Shown here: positions 8,861-17,482 of the stretch, one piece after another
How the letters are laid out: the number at the start of each line of letters is the position of its first letter
Numbering within the stretch: the first letter of the stretch is position 1
Source: an uncultured Holophagaceae bacterium
GTDB lineage: Bacteria; Acidobacteriota; Holophagae; Holophagales; Holophagaceae
Length of the DNA: 64,000 bases
Assembly: GCA_903857495.1 (NCBI GenBank)
Contig: CAIOFF010000042.1
Location: 116,103-180,102 of the forward strand
Direction: 5' to 3'
Position numbers and translations under genes: made by a program
The notes under the pieces: generated by a model
Told to the model about the DNA's origin: nothing
Database searches by the model: none
What the model saw: only the letters and a program-made list of their open reading frames with translations

Positions 8861-9232
8861 ATGAAAACCTACCTCTTCCCGATCGCGCTCATCCTGGCCG
8901 GCATGGCCAGCCTGGCCTCAGCCCAGTCCGAGCTGCGCCCCCTTCAAATACTCATGCAGGCCCGCGCGGGCTGGATGAAGGCCATGAGCCAGAACCTGGC
9001 CGCCAAGAACCTCCCGGAGGTGGCCAAGGATGCCGAGGCGCTCTCGAAGCAGGCGGCCAAGGTCGCCGCGGGCGTCGAGGGCGAGCGCAAGGTGTTCAAC
9101 CAGAAGGTGTCCGACCTGGCGAAGGCGGCGGCCGACGCCGCCGCGGGCGGGGATGAGGCCGTGCTCAAGGCGCGGCTGGGCGAGCTCAAGGCCACCTGCG
9201 CGGATTGCCACGCCAAATTCCGGGACAAGTAA
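8861..9232 (+). CDS. Cytochrome c'-like periplasmic monohaem protein
   Basis: A 123-residue protein with an N-terminal signal peptide (cut after ASAQ, ~residue 22) and a single haem motif CADCH at ~residues 114-118, near the C-terminus. An otherwise all-helical sequence with a C-terminal CXXCH is the layout of cytochrome c' (four-helix bundle) and cytochrome c-556. Such proteins bind haem c in the periplasm and are linked to NO binding or electron transfer. It precedes two MFS genes closely, which may be coincidental. Confidence 0.78.
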   Translation: MKTYLFPIALILAGMASLASAQSELRPLQILMQARAGWMKAMSQNLAAKNLPEVAKDAEALSKQAAKVAAGVEGERKVFNQKVSDLAKAAADAAAGGDEAVLKARLGELKATCADCHAKFRDK

Positions 9233-9246
9233 GCCATCCTGGAGGG

Positions 9247-10449
9247 ATGGCAGAGTCCGCAGAAGTAGAGCAGCAGGGGATCTTCACCCGTCCGTTCCTG
9301 ATCCTGTGGGCCTTCTACTTCCTGGTCTTCGCCGCCGGCTACCAGCTGTTCCCGGTGGTGCCCCTGCACCTGCGGGACCTGGGTGCCAGCCTCGCGGAGA
9401 GCGGCCGGTTCCAGACTGCTTTCATGCTTGGTTCCGGCATTGGTTCGCTGTTCACGGGCCCCCTGGGTGACCGGCTCGGCCCGCGAAGGGTCCTGCGCCT
9501 GTCCTCCCTGCTCCTGGTGCTGATCCTCGCGGCCTATGCCCTGCTGCGGGTGCGCTGGGGCTTCTACCTCCTGGCGCCCCTCCACGGCGTGCTCTGGTCC
9601 GCGCTGCGGACCGCTTCCGTCGCCAAAGTGGGCGGCATCCTCAGGCCGGAGCACCGGGCCCAGGGCATGTCGCTCTTCGGCCTCTCCGGCCCCGGGGGCG
9701 TCGCGCTGGGGCCGCTTGCAGGCCTCTGGCTGCTCCCGCACCTGGGCTTCGCCTGGATGCTGGCCATCCTGGCCTCGGTCTTCGCCGTCCTCCATCTGCT
9801 CATCGGGAGCCTGCCCCGGGAGGCCGAACAGGAAGTGACCTCGCAGCCCTCCTTCAGGCTGCCGGAGCGCGGCATCTGGGCGCCCGTGGTCCTGCTCTTC
9901 CTGCTGGGTCTGGGCTTCGGCCCGATGCCCCCCTACAGTGCCCAGGAGGCGAAGGCCCTGGGCATGGTCTGGCCCTCGGCCTTCCTCACCTGCTTCGCCC
10001 TGGGCATGGTCGGCATCCGGGCCCTGCTGAGCCTGACCGGGATGGGACGGCGCCCCGTGGCCCTGCTGCCCCTCATGCTCGCCATAGCCACCGTGGGTTC
10101 GGCGCTGCTGGCCTTTATGCCAGGCGGCGCGGCGCGGCATCTCACGGCCGGCCTCGTCTATGGCGGCGGCTACGGCATGGTGCACACGCTCCTCTTCATG
10201 CACATCATCGACACCTGCCCGGCGGACCGCCGGGGGGCCGGCGTGGGGGCCCTCTTCTTCGCCTTTGACGTGGGCACGGCCCTCGGCGCCCTGGGCCTGG
10301 GCTGGGGCATGGAGCTCACCAGCTTCCGCTGGGGCTGGGCGGCGGGCGTCTTCCTGCTGGCGCTGGCCATGCCCGCGGCCCGACGCATCGCCAGGGAGAG
10401 CCGGACCATGACAACCGGGACCGGGCCCTCTGCCATCCTGGAGCCATGA
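9247..10449 (+). CDS. MFS transporter (first of tandem pair)
   Basis: About 400 residues with 12 hydrophobic segments and the MFS loop motif GDRLGPRRVLRL (between helices 2 and 3). The ATG at 9247 fits the family start, although its GGAGGG lies only one base away; a TTG at 9205 inside the cytochrome gene is the alternative. The protein is clearly paralogous to the next gene: both carry ASLAESGRF, the GDR(L/V)G-RR loop and a mid-protein gap with YTAQEA/YSAQEA. It overlaps the next gene by ATGA. Substrate unknown. Confidence 0.85.
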   Translation: MAESAEVEQQGIFTRPFLILWAFYFLVFAAGYQLFPVVPLHLRDLGASLAESGRFQTAFMLGSGIGSLFTGPLGDRLGPRRVLRLSSLLLVLILAAYALLRVRWGFYLLAPLHGVLWSALRTASVAKVGGILRPEHRAQGMSLFGLSGPGGVALGPLAGLWLLPHLGFAWMLAILASVFAVLHLLIGSLPREAEQEVTSQPSFRLPERGIWAPVVLLFLLGLGFGPMPPYSAQEAKALGMVWPSAFLTCFALGMVGIRALLSLTGMGRRPVALLPLMLAIATVGSALLAFMPGGAARHLTAGLVYGGGYGMVHTLLFMHIIDTCPADRRGAGVGALFFAFDVGTALGALGLGWGMELTSFRWGWAAGVFLLALAMPAARRIARESRTMTTGTGPSAILEP

Positions 10450-11591
10450 AGGATCTTTCCAGTTACCGTCCGCGGCTCATGACCCGCCAGTTCGCCCTCG
10501 TCTGGGCCCTGACCTTCATCACCTTCTTCGCGGCCTTCCAGCTGTTTCCCACCGTCCCCCTGCGCCTGCGCGAGCTCGGGGCCAGCCTGGCGGAGAGCGG
10601 ACGCTTCATGACCCTCTTCACCCTGGGTAGCGCCCTGGGTGCGCTCTTCACGGGGCACCTGGGCGACCGCGTGGGACACCGGCGTCTGGTGATCGCCTCC
10701 GCGGTGGGTTACGCCGGATTCCTGGCCGCCTATGCCTACCTCCCGACCCGCTGGGGGTTCTACCTCCTGGCCTTTCCCCACGGCATCGTCTGGTCCGGCC
10801 TCCTGACGGCCACCATGGCCTCCCTGGCTCACGTGCTGCCAGATGAGCGGCGGGCCGACGGGCTCAGCCTCTATGGCCTGGCCAGCCCCGGCGGGGTCAT
10901 CGTGGGCCCCCTGCTGGGGCTCTGGATTCAGCAGCGCTGGGGCTTCGCACCCATCGGCTGGTACCTGGCGGGGCTGTTCCTCCTCCTCGGGGCTCTGGCG
11001 ACCACCCTGCCCGAGGACCATCCCCACCGCCGGGCCCAGGGCTTCCAGTGGCCCAATGCCACGGTGATCGGGCCCTGTGTGGTCCTGTTTGGCGTGGCTC
11101 TGGGCTACGGCGCCCTGGGCACCTACACGGCCCAGGAGGCCCTGGCCCTGGGTCTGCCCCTGCCCTCGGCCTTCCTGTCCTGCATGGCCATCGGCATGGT
11201 GCTCATGCGGATCGTGATGCTGCGGCGGGGCTTCGGCCGCCGGCCCATCCGGAAGCTGCCCGCCATGCTGCTGGCTGCCACCGCGGGCCTCGCCCTGCTG
11301 GCCTTCCTGCCCGGCGGCACGGCCCGCCATGTGGTCTCAGCCCTGCTCTACGGCGCGGGCTACAGCATGCTGCACACCCTGCTCAACGCGAAGCTGCTGG
11401 AGACAGTGGATCCCCTGCGGCGCGGTTCAGCCTTCGGCGCCCTGCTGTTCGCCTTCGATGCCGGCATCGGCCTCGGCAGCTTCAGCCTGGGCTGGACCAT
11501 CGGTCACTACGGCTACCGCCTGGGCTGGGCCCTGGGTGCCCTGGCCCTGCTCGCGGTGCTGCCCCTGACACTGCGGATGAGCCGGGACTGA
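10446..11591 (+). CDS. MFS transporter (second of tandem pair)
   Basis: A 381-residue, 12-helix MFS protein with the loop motif GDRVGHRRLVIA and the same landmarks as the preceding paralogue (QLFPTVPLRLRELGASLAESGRF at the N-terminus; TYTAQEALALG at the start of the second half). The ATG overlaps the previous stop. Two divergent copies in tandem suggest duplication and either heteromeric function or separate substrates. It converges with the SDR gene; the stops are one base apart. Confidence 0.86.
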   Translation: MKDLSSYRPRLMTRQFALVWALTFITFFAAFQLFPTVPLRLRELGASLAESGRFMTLFTLGSALGALFTGHLGDRVGHRRLVIASAVGYAGFLAAYAYLPTRWGFYLLAFPHGIVWSGLLTATMASLAHVLPDERRADGLSLYGLASPGGVIVGPLLGLWIQQRWGFAPIGWYLAGLFLLLGALATTLPEDHPHRRAQGFQWPNATVIGPCVVLFGVALGYGALGTYTAQEALALGLPLPSAFLSCMAIGMVLMRIVMLRRGFGRRPIRKLPAMLLAATAGLALLAFLPGGTARHVVSALLYGAGYSMLHTLLNAKLLETVDPLRRGSAFGALLFAFDAGIGLGSFSLGWTIGHYGYRLGWALGALALLAVLPLTLRMSRD

Positions 11592-11592
11592 C

Positions 11593-12360
11593 TCAGACCC
11601 GGCGGTGCAGCTTGTGCGGGGCCGCCTGGTCCACACACTTGACCAGCATCTCGTCGATGTTGACGTGGTCCGGCAGCATCAGGCACCAGCGGACGCACTC
11701 GGCCACATCATGCGCCGTCAGGGGTTTCACCCCCTTGTAGACGGCCGCCGCCTTGTCGTCATTCTTGAGCCGCACATTGGAGAACTCCGTCTCGGCCATG
11801 CCCGGGTCGATTTCGGTCACGCGGATCTGTTCGCCGTTCAGCTCCAGGCGCAGGCTGTGGGCCATGGCCCGCAGGCCCATCTTGCTGGCGCAGTAAACAC
11901 TGCCGCCCTCGTAGGGCTGATGGCCCGCCACGGAGCCGATGAAGAACACGTGCCCCCAGCCAGCCAATCGCACATGGGGCAGGCCGGCGCGGATGGTCTT
12001 CACCACCCCCTCGATGTTGGTGCGCATCATGGCTTCCAGGTCCTCGTCCGGCGTCTCCCAGAGCTTGAAGGTGCCGCTGGCGAGGCCGGCGTTGGCCACC
12101 AGAACGTGCAGGCCGCCCAGGGCCTTGGCGGCAGCCTCAACGAACGCGTTCACACTGGCCGTGTCCCGGGTGTCCACGGCCCCTGCAAAAGTCTGCACGC
12201 CGTGGGCCTTGGCCAGCTCATCCGCCGGGCCCTGCACCCGGTCCAGCCGACGGGCGCCCAGCGCCAGGTGGCAGCCCTGGGCGGCCAGCAGCCGGGCCAT
12301 GGCGGCGCCGAAGCCGCTGGAAGCGCCGGTGATGAGGACGATGGGATGTTCGGGACGCAT
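11593..12360 (-). CDS. Short-chain dehydrogenase/reductase (YdfG-like)
   Basis: A 255-residue classical SDR. The cofactor motif TGASSGFG (~residues 10-17), NAG (~85) and the catalytic Ser plus YCASK (YxxxK, ~150-155) are intact. A basic residue pattern after the second strand (GARRLD) suggests NADP(H). The closest characterised relatives are YdfG-type 3-hydroxy acid/serine dehydrogenases. The ATG at 12360 has GGAGGA six bases upstream. It lies 73 bp downstream of the alanine aminotransferase on the same strand and may be co-transcribed. Confidence 0.88.
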   Translation of the reverse strand: MRPEHPIVLITGASSGFGAAMARLLAAQGCHLALGARRLDRVQGPADELAKAHGVQTFAGAVDTRDTASVNAFVEAAAKALGGLHVLVANAGLASGTFKLWETPDEDLEAMMRTNIEGVVKTIRAGLPHVRLAGWGHVFFIGSVAGHQPYEGGSVYCASKMGLRAMAHSLRLELNGEQIRVTEIDPGMAETEFSNVRLKNDDKAAAVYKGVKPLTAHDVAECVRWCLMLPDHVNIDEMLVKCVDQAAPHKLHRRV

Positions 12361-12433
12361 GGGTCTTCCTCCGAGGACGTGATTCAAGCGGTTTTCATGA
12401 GCGCGAGGCCTGCGGGGAGTGGCTCTCCGCGCC

Positions 12434-13789
12434 TTACCGGAAGGTCCGGTGGAACTCGCCCATGGCTTCCACGACTTTCTGGATCTGGTCGGTGGGCGGG
12501 AGGATAGTCGTGCGGAAGTGGGCCGTGCCTTCCGCCTGGCCGAAGCCGGAGCCGGGGACCACACAGATGCCCGTCTGCTCCAGCAGGGCCATGGCGTAGT
12601 CCGAGTCGGTGCGGCCGGGGGGGAGAGTGATCCTCGGGAAGGCGTACATGGCCCCGGTGATGGTGTTGCAGGTGATCCCGGGAATGCGGTTGAGGCCATC
12701 CACCAGGAGGGTGGCGCGCTGTTTCAGCGTGTCCAGGATCGCCCGCTTCTCCGCCGTGTAGAGGGCATGGGAGGGCATGCCCGGTTTCGGGGCACACACC
12801 ATGGCATGGACCGCGACCTGACCGGCCAGGTTGGCACAGAGCGCAATGCTCTGCAGTTTGAGGATGTGGGCCGCCACGTCGTCCGGAACGTTCCGGAACT
12901 CGAAGTAGCCGCCCCGGTGGCCGCACTCGCCCAGGAGGCCCTTGGAGCAGGAGTGGAAGCTGAAGAGCGAGACGTCCTTCACCTCCTTTTCATGGAGCAC
13001 CCTGGCGAAGGAGACGAAGGCATCCCCGGCCCGGTAGATGTTCTCCTGGTAGACCTCGTCGGCCAGGATCGAGAGCCCGTGGGCCTGCGCGAAGTCGATG
13101 ATCATGGCGATGGTGGCCTCGTCCAGCACCGCGCCCGTGGGATTACCGGGATTGATCACGCAGATCGCCTTGACATGGGTCCCTTCAGCCTTGGCCTTGG
13201 CCAGAGAGTCCTCCAGCATGGGACGGCTCACCTTCCAGCCATCGGCCTCGTCCAGGAAATAGGGCACCATGCGGCCCCGGTAGAGCGTGATGCTGGCCGA
13301 GTAGAGCGGATACTGGGGAATCGGAATCATGATGCCGTCCCCGGGGCCGGAGATCAGGATGCGGAGCGCGGTCTGCACGCCCTTGCTCGCCCCGTCTGTC
13401 AGGAAGATGGCATCGGGATCCACGCCGATGTGGTCGCGCTCAAGAATGAACTCCGCCACGGCCTCCCGGATGGACCGCACCCCGCGGCTCTCGCTGTAGG
13501 CACCGAGGCCGTGCTGCGTGCCAGCAAGAATGGCGCGGGCAGTCTCGATGGCATCCGAGGGGAAGGCTCCCGGTGCGGATTCCATGAGGGTCGGGTACTC
13601 ACACAGGGCCAGCAGCTGGCGGACCCACGTGAGGGGCGCCTGCCCCAGGGACTGCGGGTTGCCGATGTTGCAGTAGATGATCTTCCGCCCCTGCTTCTCC
13701 AACTCCCCGGCGCGGGCCACGATGGCACCTCGCACCGCGTATTCCGTCGCGAGAACGGCCTTGCTGATGTCAGACATGCGAATGGTCAT
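12434..13789 (-). CDS. Alanine aminotransferase, eukaryotic ALT type
   Basis: A 451-residue PLP-dependent class I/II aminotransferase. The N-terminal GNPQSLGQ block, GAYSESRGVRSIREAVAEFI and INPGNPTGAV match mammalian/plant glutamate-pyruvate transaminase more closely than the shorter bacterial AlaA. The PLP lysine is in the SFHSCSKG segment (~residue 280). It would interconvert pyruvate and alanine with 2-oxoglutarate/glutamate. The ATG at 13789 has GGAG five bases upstream; an ATG five codons later is possible. It is divergent from the acyl-CoA dehydrogenase gene. Confidence 0.85.
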   Translation of the reverse strand: MTIRMSDISKAVLATEYAVRGAIVARAGELEKQGRKIIYCNIGNPQSLGQAPLTWVRQLLALCEYPTLMESAPGAFPSDAIETARAILAGTQHGLGAYSESRGVRSIREAVAEFILERDHIGVDPDAIFLTDGASKGVQTALRILISGPGDGIMIPIPQYPLYSASITLYRGRMVPYFLDEADGWKVSRPMLEDSLAKAKAEGTHVKAICVINPGNPTGAVLDEATIAMIIDFAQAHGLSILADEVYQENIYRAGDAFVSFARVLHEKEVKDVSLFSFHSCSKGLLGECGHRGGYFEFRNVPDDVAAHILKLQSIALCANLAGQVAVHAMVCAPKPGMPSHALYTAEKRAILDTLKQRATLLVDGLNRIPGITCNTITGAMYAFPRITLPPGRTDSDYAMALLEQTGICVVPGSGFGQAEGTAHFRTTILPPTDQIQKVVEAMGEFHRTFR

Positions 13790-13928
13790 AGGCACTCCGG
13801 TGGTCCAGTTTAGCGCGGTGGGGGGGGTGTGACCCTGGTCATCCTGCCCCGGACCGGAGCTGACGATAGACTGGCCCGAACGGATTTGTCCCCTCTTCCC
13901 ACCTTCCTCCCCCTTCGACGAGGCTCCC

Positions 13929-15074
13929 ATGTTCGGTTTCACCCTCCCTCCCGAGATGCAGGCTGAGAAAGAGCGCGCCCATACCTTCGCCGAGAAGATC
14001 ATGCGCCCGGTGGCCCGCAAGTATGACGAGACCGGGGAGTGGGCCACAGACGTCTACAAGACCGCCTTCGATTTCGGCTACCTGCAGGCCATGGTGCCCG
14101 AGGACTGCGGCGGGCCCGGCGCTTCGCAGATGGAAGAGGTCGTGGTCTGCGAAGAACTGGCCTGGGGCTGCGCGGGCCTCTACACCTCCATCATGGCGAA
14201 CGGCCTGGCCATGACACCTGTGCTCATCGCCGGGAGCCCCGAGCAGAAGAAGAAGTGGCTGGGCATGATCGCGGAAGAACCCAAGTTCGCCGCCTTCAGC
14301 CTGTCCGAGCCCAACGCCGGGTCCGATGCCGGCGGCATGACCTGCCGCGCCGAGAAGAAGGGCGACAAGTACATCATCAACGGCACCAAGTGCTACTGCA
14401 CCAACGGCGGCTACGCCGACTGGTACACCCTGTTCTGCAGCACGGACCCCAGCAAGGGCGCCCGGGGCGCCAGCTGCATCGTCGTTCCCCGGGACACGCC
14501 GGGGCTGGTGGTGGGCAAAGCGCTGGACAAGATGGGCCAGCGCGCCAGCAACCAGGTGGAGCTCTACTTCAATGATGCCGAAGTGCCGGTGGAGAACCTC
14601 CTGGCCAAGGAGGGCATGGGGTTCATCATCGCCATGAAGACCCTCGATCAGACCCGGGCCGCCGTGGCCGCCGGGGGTGTGGGCGTGGCCCGCGCCGCCT
14701 TCGAGATCGCCCTGGACTACGCCAAGACCCGCATCCAGTTCGGTGCGCCCATCTTCGCCAATCAGGCCATCAGCTTCATGCTGGCGGACATGGCCAAGAA
14801 GATCGAAGCCAGCCGCCTGCTCACCTGGCAGGCCGCGTGGATGACCGACAACAACATCAAGAACTCCAAGCACAGCGCCATGGCCAAGACCTTCGCCACG
14901 GACACGGCCATGGAAGTCACTACGGACGCCGTGCAGATCCTCGGTGGCAATGGCTACAGCCGCGACTACCTCGTCGAGAAGTGCATGCGCGACGCCAAGC
15001 TGCTGCAGATCTATGAGGGGACGAACCAGATCCAGCGGCTGGTCATCGCCAAGGAAATCCAGCAGGGCAACTAG
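13929..15074 (+). CDS. Acyl-CoA dehydrogenase
   Basis: A 381-residue FAD-dependent acyl-CoA dehydrogenase, the normal length for short/medium-chain enzymes. It oxidises acyl-CoA to enoyl-CoA and feeds electrons to ETF. Visible features are the flavin-contacting FSLSEPNAGSDAGG block (~118-131), QFGAPIFANQAI (~260), DAVQILGGNGY (~330) and the catalytic glutamate in YEGTNQIQR (~363). The reading frame is complete, but the DNA immediately downstream carries a broken second copy of its last ~50 bp (see the repeat at 15079-15294). Confidence 0.93.
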   Translation: MFGFTLPPEMQAEKERAHTFAEKIMRPVARKYDETGEWATDVYKTAFDFGYLQAMVPEDCGGPGASQMEEVVVCEELAWGCAGLYTSIMANGLAMTPVLIAGSPEQKKKWLGMIAEEPKFAAFSLSEPNAGSDAGGMTCRAEKKGDKYIINGTKCYCTNGGYADWYTLFCSTDPSKGARGASCIVVPRDTPGLVVGKALDKMGQRASNQVELYFNDAEVPVENLLAKEGMGFIIAMKTLDQTRAAVAAGGVGVARAAFEIALDYAKTRIQFGAPIFANQAISFMLADMAKKIEASRLLTWQAAWMTDNNIKNSKHSAMAKTFATDTAMEVTTDAVQILGGNGYSRDYLVEKCMRDAKLLQIYEGTNQIQRLVIAKEIQQGN

Positions 15075-15078
15075 CGCC

Positions 15079-15294
15079 GCTGGATCGTCCGGGTCGCGAG
15101 CGGACAGCGCCCCAGCGCTGTCCCGAGCGGGGACCCGTTGTTCGTCCATAACCAGATCCAAAGGCTGGTCATCGCCACCATCCGACCGAAGCAACGCGAA
15201 GGGAGGATAGGACCGCGTCGGCGCAGCCGATGGCGGCCCGCAGGGCGAGGGGCGGAGCCCCGAGTCAGAGAAATCCAGCAGGGCAACTAACGCC
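15079..15294. repeat. Partial duplication of acyl-CoA dehydrogenase 3' end carrying palindromic inserts
   Basis: 15150-15177 repeats gene bases 15024-15051 with two mismatches, and 15270-15294 repeats 15054-15078 with one mismatch including a stop codon. The two halves, contiguous in the gene, are separated here by ~92 bp of G+C-rich, REP-like DNA. The spacer between gene and copy (15079-15149) has a perfect hairpin: 9-base arms 15102-15110 and 15115-15123, loop CCCA. The hairpin may also serve as a terminator. The remaining gene-free DNA to 15505 shows nothing else except the leader of the cold-shock gene. Confidence 0.8.
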
Positions 15295-15505
15295 TCGATT
15301 TGGTCCTTGAACGCCCCCACACCCGATCCTAAAATCCCTCTCAACCATCCATCTTTAACAGCCCAAGAGCCGTGAAGAAGGGGAGGGACTCTCGTCGGGG
15401 ATCCCTGTTCAGCTCCGGAGCGCAAGCCCCCGCGACCCCCACGCCTGGTGGGTGCCGCGCGATCAACCTCCAGGCACGAGGGACACCGTCCCGGGGAAGA
15501 AGGTC

Positions 15506-15709
15506 ATGTCCGAAGGCACCGTGAAATGGTTCAACGCCGAAAAGGGCTTCGGCTTCATCACGCCCGACGAAGGCGGCAGTGATGTCTTTGTCCACTACTC
15601 TGCCGTGCAGACCAAGGGGTTCCGGACCCTGGAGGAGAAGCAGCGGGTCAGCTTTGAGGTGGTCCAGGGACCCAAGGGACACCAGGCGGCGAACGTCAAC
15701 AAGGCCTGA
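15506..15709 (+). CDS. CspA-family cold-shock protein
   Basis: A 67-residue single cold-shock domain, full family length, with the RNA-binding motifs KGFGFI (RNP1) and VFVHYSA (RNP2). It binds single-stranded RNA/DNA and acts as an RNA chaperone. The ATG at 15506 is chosen because [10 protein letters not shown] is the canonical family start and AGAAGG lies just before it; the longer upstream frame is not conserved-looking. The ~200-bp gene-free DNA upstream may be a long leader, as in other csp genes, but no cold-box could be assigned by eye. Confidence 0.95.
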   Translation: MSEGTVKWFNAEKGFGFITPDEGGSDVFVHYSAVQTKGFRTLEEKQRVSFEVVQGPKGHQAANVNKA

Positions 15710-15756
15710 CGGGATCTGCCAGCCGAGTTCCGGCCCCAGGCTTCATACTTGAGGCC

Positions 15757-17442
15757 ATGAGAAAGGTCTTCCCGCTCTCGCGCCCGGTCCTGGGCCTCCT
15801 CCTCCTGCTGCTGGTGACCCTGCTTGCAGGCTCCGGCTGGTTATTGGGGGCAGGCTCTGGGTGGGTGCTGGCGGGTGCCCTGGTGCTCGGAGGCTGGCTG
15901 GGCTGGGCCTTCCGGCAGGCCTGGATCTACCCTGGCCTGCTGGCCCGGGCGGAGACCCGCTGGGCCGCGTCTGACCCGGCCTCCGAGGTCGCGGAGCTCC
16001 TGGGCCGCGCCCCGCTGGCCCGGGGGGAGCTGGGCTATCGGATTCATCTGCTGCTCGGGCTGGCCCACGCCTCCCTCGGCTACAAAGAACGCGCCTGGCT
16101 GGACCTGCTCGAGGCACAGCTGGTGCGGCAGTCCTGGTGGAAGTACTGGTTCCTGTCCCGGGCCTTCCGCCAGAGCTCGGGCATTCCCACGGCCCGCCGT
16201 CTGGCCTGGGGAGCGTGGTTGATCCGCCTGGCCCCGGGCATGGGGAGGCTCCGCCACCTGCAGGGCATCCTCCTGCTCCGAAGCTCAGAACCCGAAGCCC
16301 TGCACCGGGCCTGGGAGCACTTCGAGGCAGCGCTGCCGCTCTCCTGGGAGGACCCCCTGGTCCTCGAAGACCTGATGCTGGCAGGGCTCCAGCACGGCCG
16401 GGAGGACATGGTCGAGCAGGCCCTGGCCGTGCTCTGCGCCCGGCACGGAGACGCCCGGATGCCCTGGGACAGGGGCGCTGCGGGCATGCACCTGCTGCGG
16501 AAAGGCCGCCCTGCGGCAGCCCTCGCCCTCGTCCAAGGACTGCCTCCCGAGCGCCGGGACCAGCCCGCGCTCTGGCTGGTGGAGACAGTCTCCCGCCGCC
16601 ACCTGGGCGACCGGGAAGGCGCCTGGCGGGTGATTGAATCGGCCCTGGCTGAGCAACCGGAGTCCTTCCGGCTCTGGCTGGAGCGGTACCAGATCGCCCT
16701 GGAGCTGCACCAGGACCAGGAGGCGCGCCGCAGCCTGGACCTGGCCTGGCCCACCATTCCAAGCGGCTCAGAGGGAACAGTGCTCCGGGAAGAGTGGCAC
16801 CTCCGGCGCGCGGAGTTCGCCTTCTGGTGGGAAGACGATCCCGCCTTCGCCGGGGAGCTGCTGGCCTCGGTCCCGCCCGACTCGCAGGGGGACCACCACC
16901 CCCCGCTCCGCCTCCAGCTCCAGGTGGCCGAGGGCCAGTTCGAGGCGGCCTATGCCGAGGTGGTCAGTCTCCTGCAGGCGAGCCCGGAAGATCCGGACCT
17001 GTTGCTGCTCCAGGCCGAGTGCCTGCTCGGCATGGACGCCTGGGAAGCCCTGCTGCCCTTCCTCGAGGGGCTTGCTGAGCCGTGCCGGGAGCGGGCCTCC
17101 TTCTGGCACCTCCGCGGCCTGGCCCATGCCAACCTGGGCGAAGGCCTGCCGGCCCGCCTGGACCTGGAACGCGCCGTGCGCATGGACCCCCAGACCCTGC
17201 GCTACCTCCTGGATGCCGGCCACGCCTGTGCCGAGCTGGGTGACTGGGACCGCGCCGAGAGCCACTGGCGCAAGGCCCTGCAGCTGGAACCGCAGGAGGA
17301 GGAGACCCTGATTCACCTCGCCGAGGCGCGGCGGGAGCTGGAGGACCTGGAAGGCGCCCGCCGCTACCTCCGCGAGTGCCTGCTGCACCACCCCGACAGC
17401 CCGGAGGCCCAGACCCGACTGGCGGAGCTGGAGGCGAACTAG
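15757..17442 (+). CDS. Membrane-anchored TPR-repeat protein
   Basis: A 561-residue protein with two hydrophobic segments in the first ~55 residues followed by helical repeats. The C-terminal third contains clear tetratricopeptide units (for example GLAHANLGEGLPARLDLERA, then AGHACAELGDWDRAESHWRK with the next LIHLAEARRELEDLEGARRY). The repeats would give a protein-interaction scaffold facing one side of the inner membrane. No enzymatic domain is seen. It starts 47 bp after the cold-shock gene and converges with another TPR protein gene. The partner is unknown. Confidence 0.8.
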   Translation: MRKVFPLSRPVLGLLLLLLVTLLAGSGWLLGAGSGWVLAGALVLGGWLGWAFRQAWIYPGLLARAETRWAASDPASEVAELLGRAPLARGELGYRIHLLLGLAHASLGYKERAWLDLLEAQLVRQSWWKYWFLSRAFRQSSGIPTARRLAWGAWLIRLAPGMGRLRHLQGILLLRSSEPEALHRAWEHFEAALPLSWEDPLVLEDLMLAGLQHGREDMVEQALAVLCARHGDARMPWDRGAAGMHLLRKGRPAAALALVQGLPPERRDQPALWLVETVSRRHLGDREGAWRVIESALAEQPESFRLWLERYQIALELHQDQEARRSLDLAWPTIPSGSEGTVLREEWHLRRAEFAFWWEDDPAFAGELLASVPPDSQGDHHPPLRLQLQVAEGQFEAAYAEVVSLLQASPEDPDLLLLQAECLLGMDAWEALLPFLEGLAEPCRERASFWHLRGLAHANLGEGLPARLDLERAVRMDPQTLRYLLDAGHACAELGDWDRAESHWRKALQLEPQEEETLIHLAEARRELEDLEGARRYLRECLLHHPDSPEAQTRLAELEAN

Positions 17443-17482
17443 CGGCTCTCAGCTATCGGCTGTCCGCGGATTGCCTGCAGAG

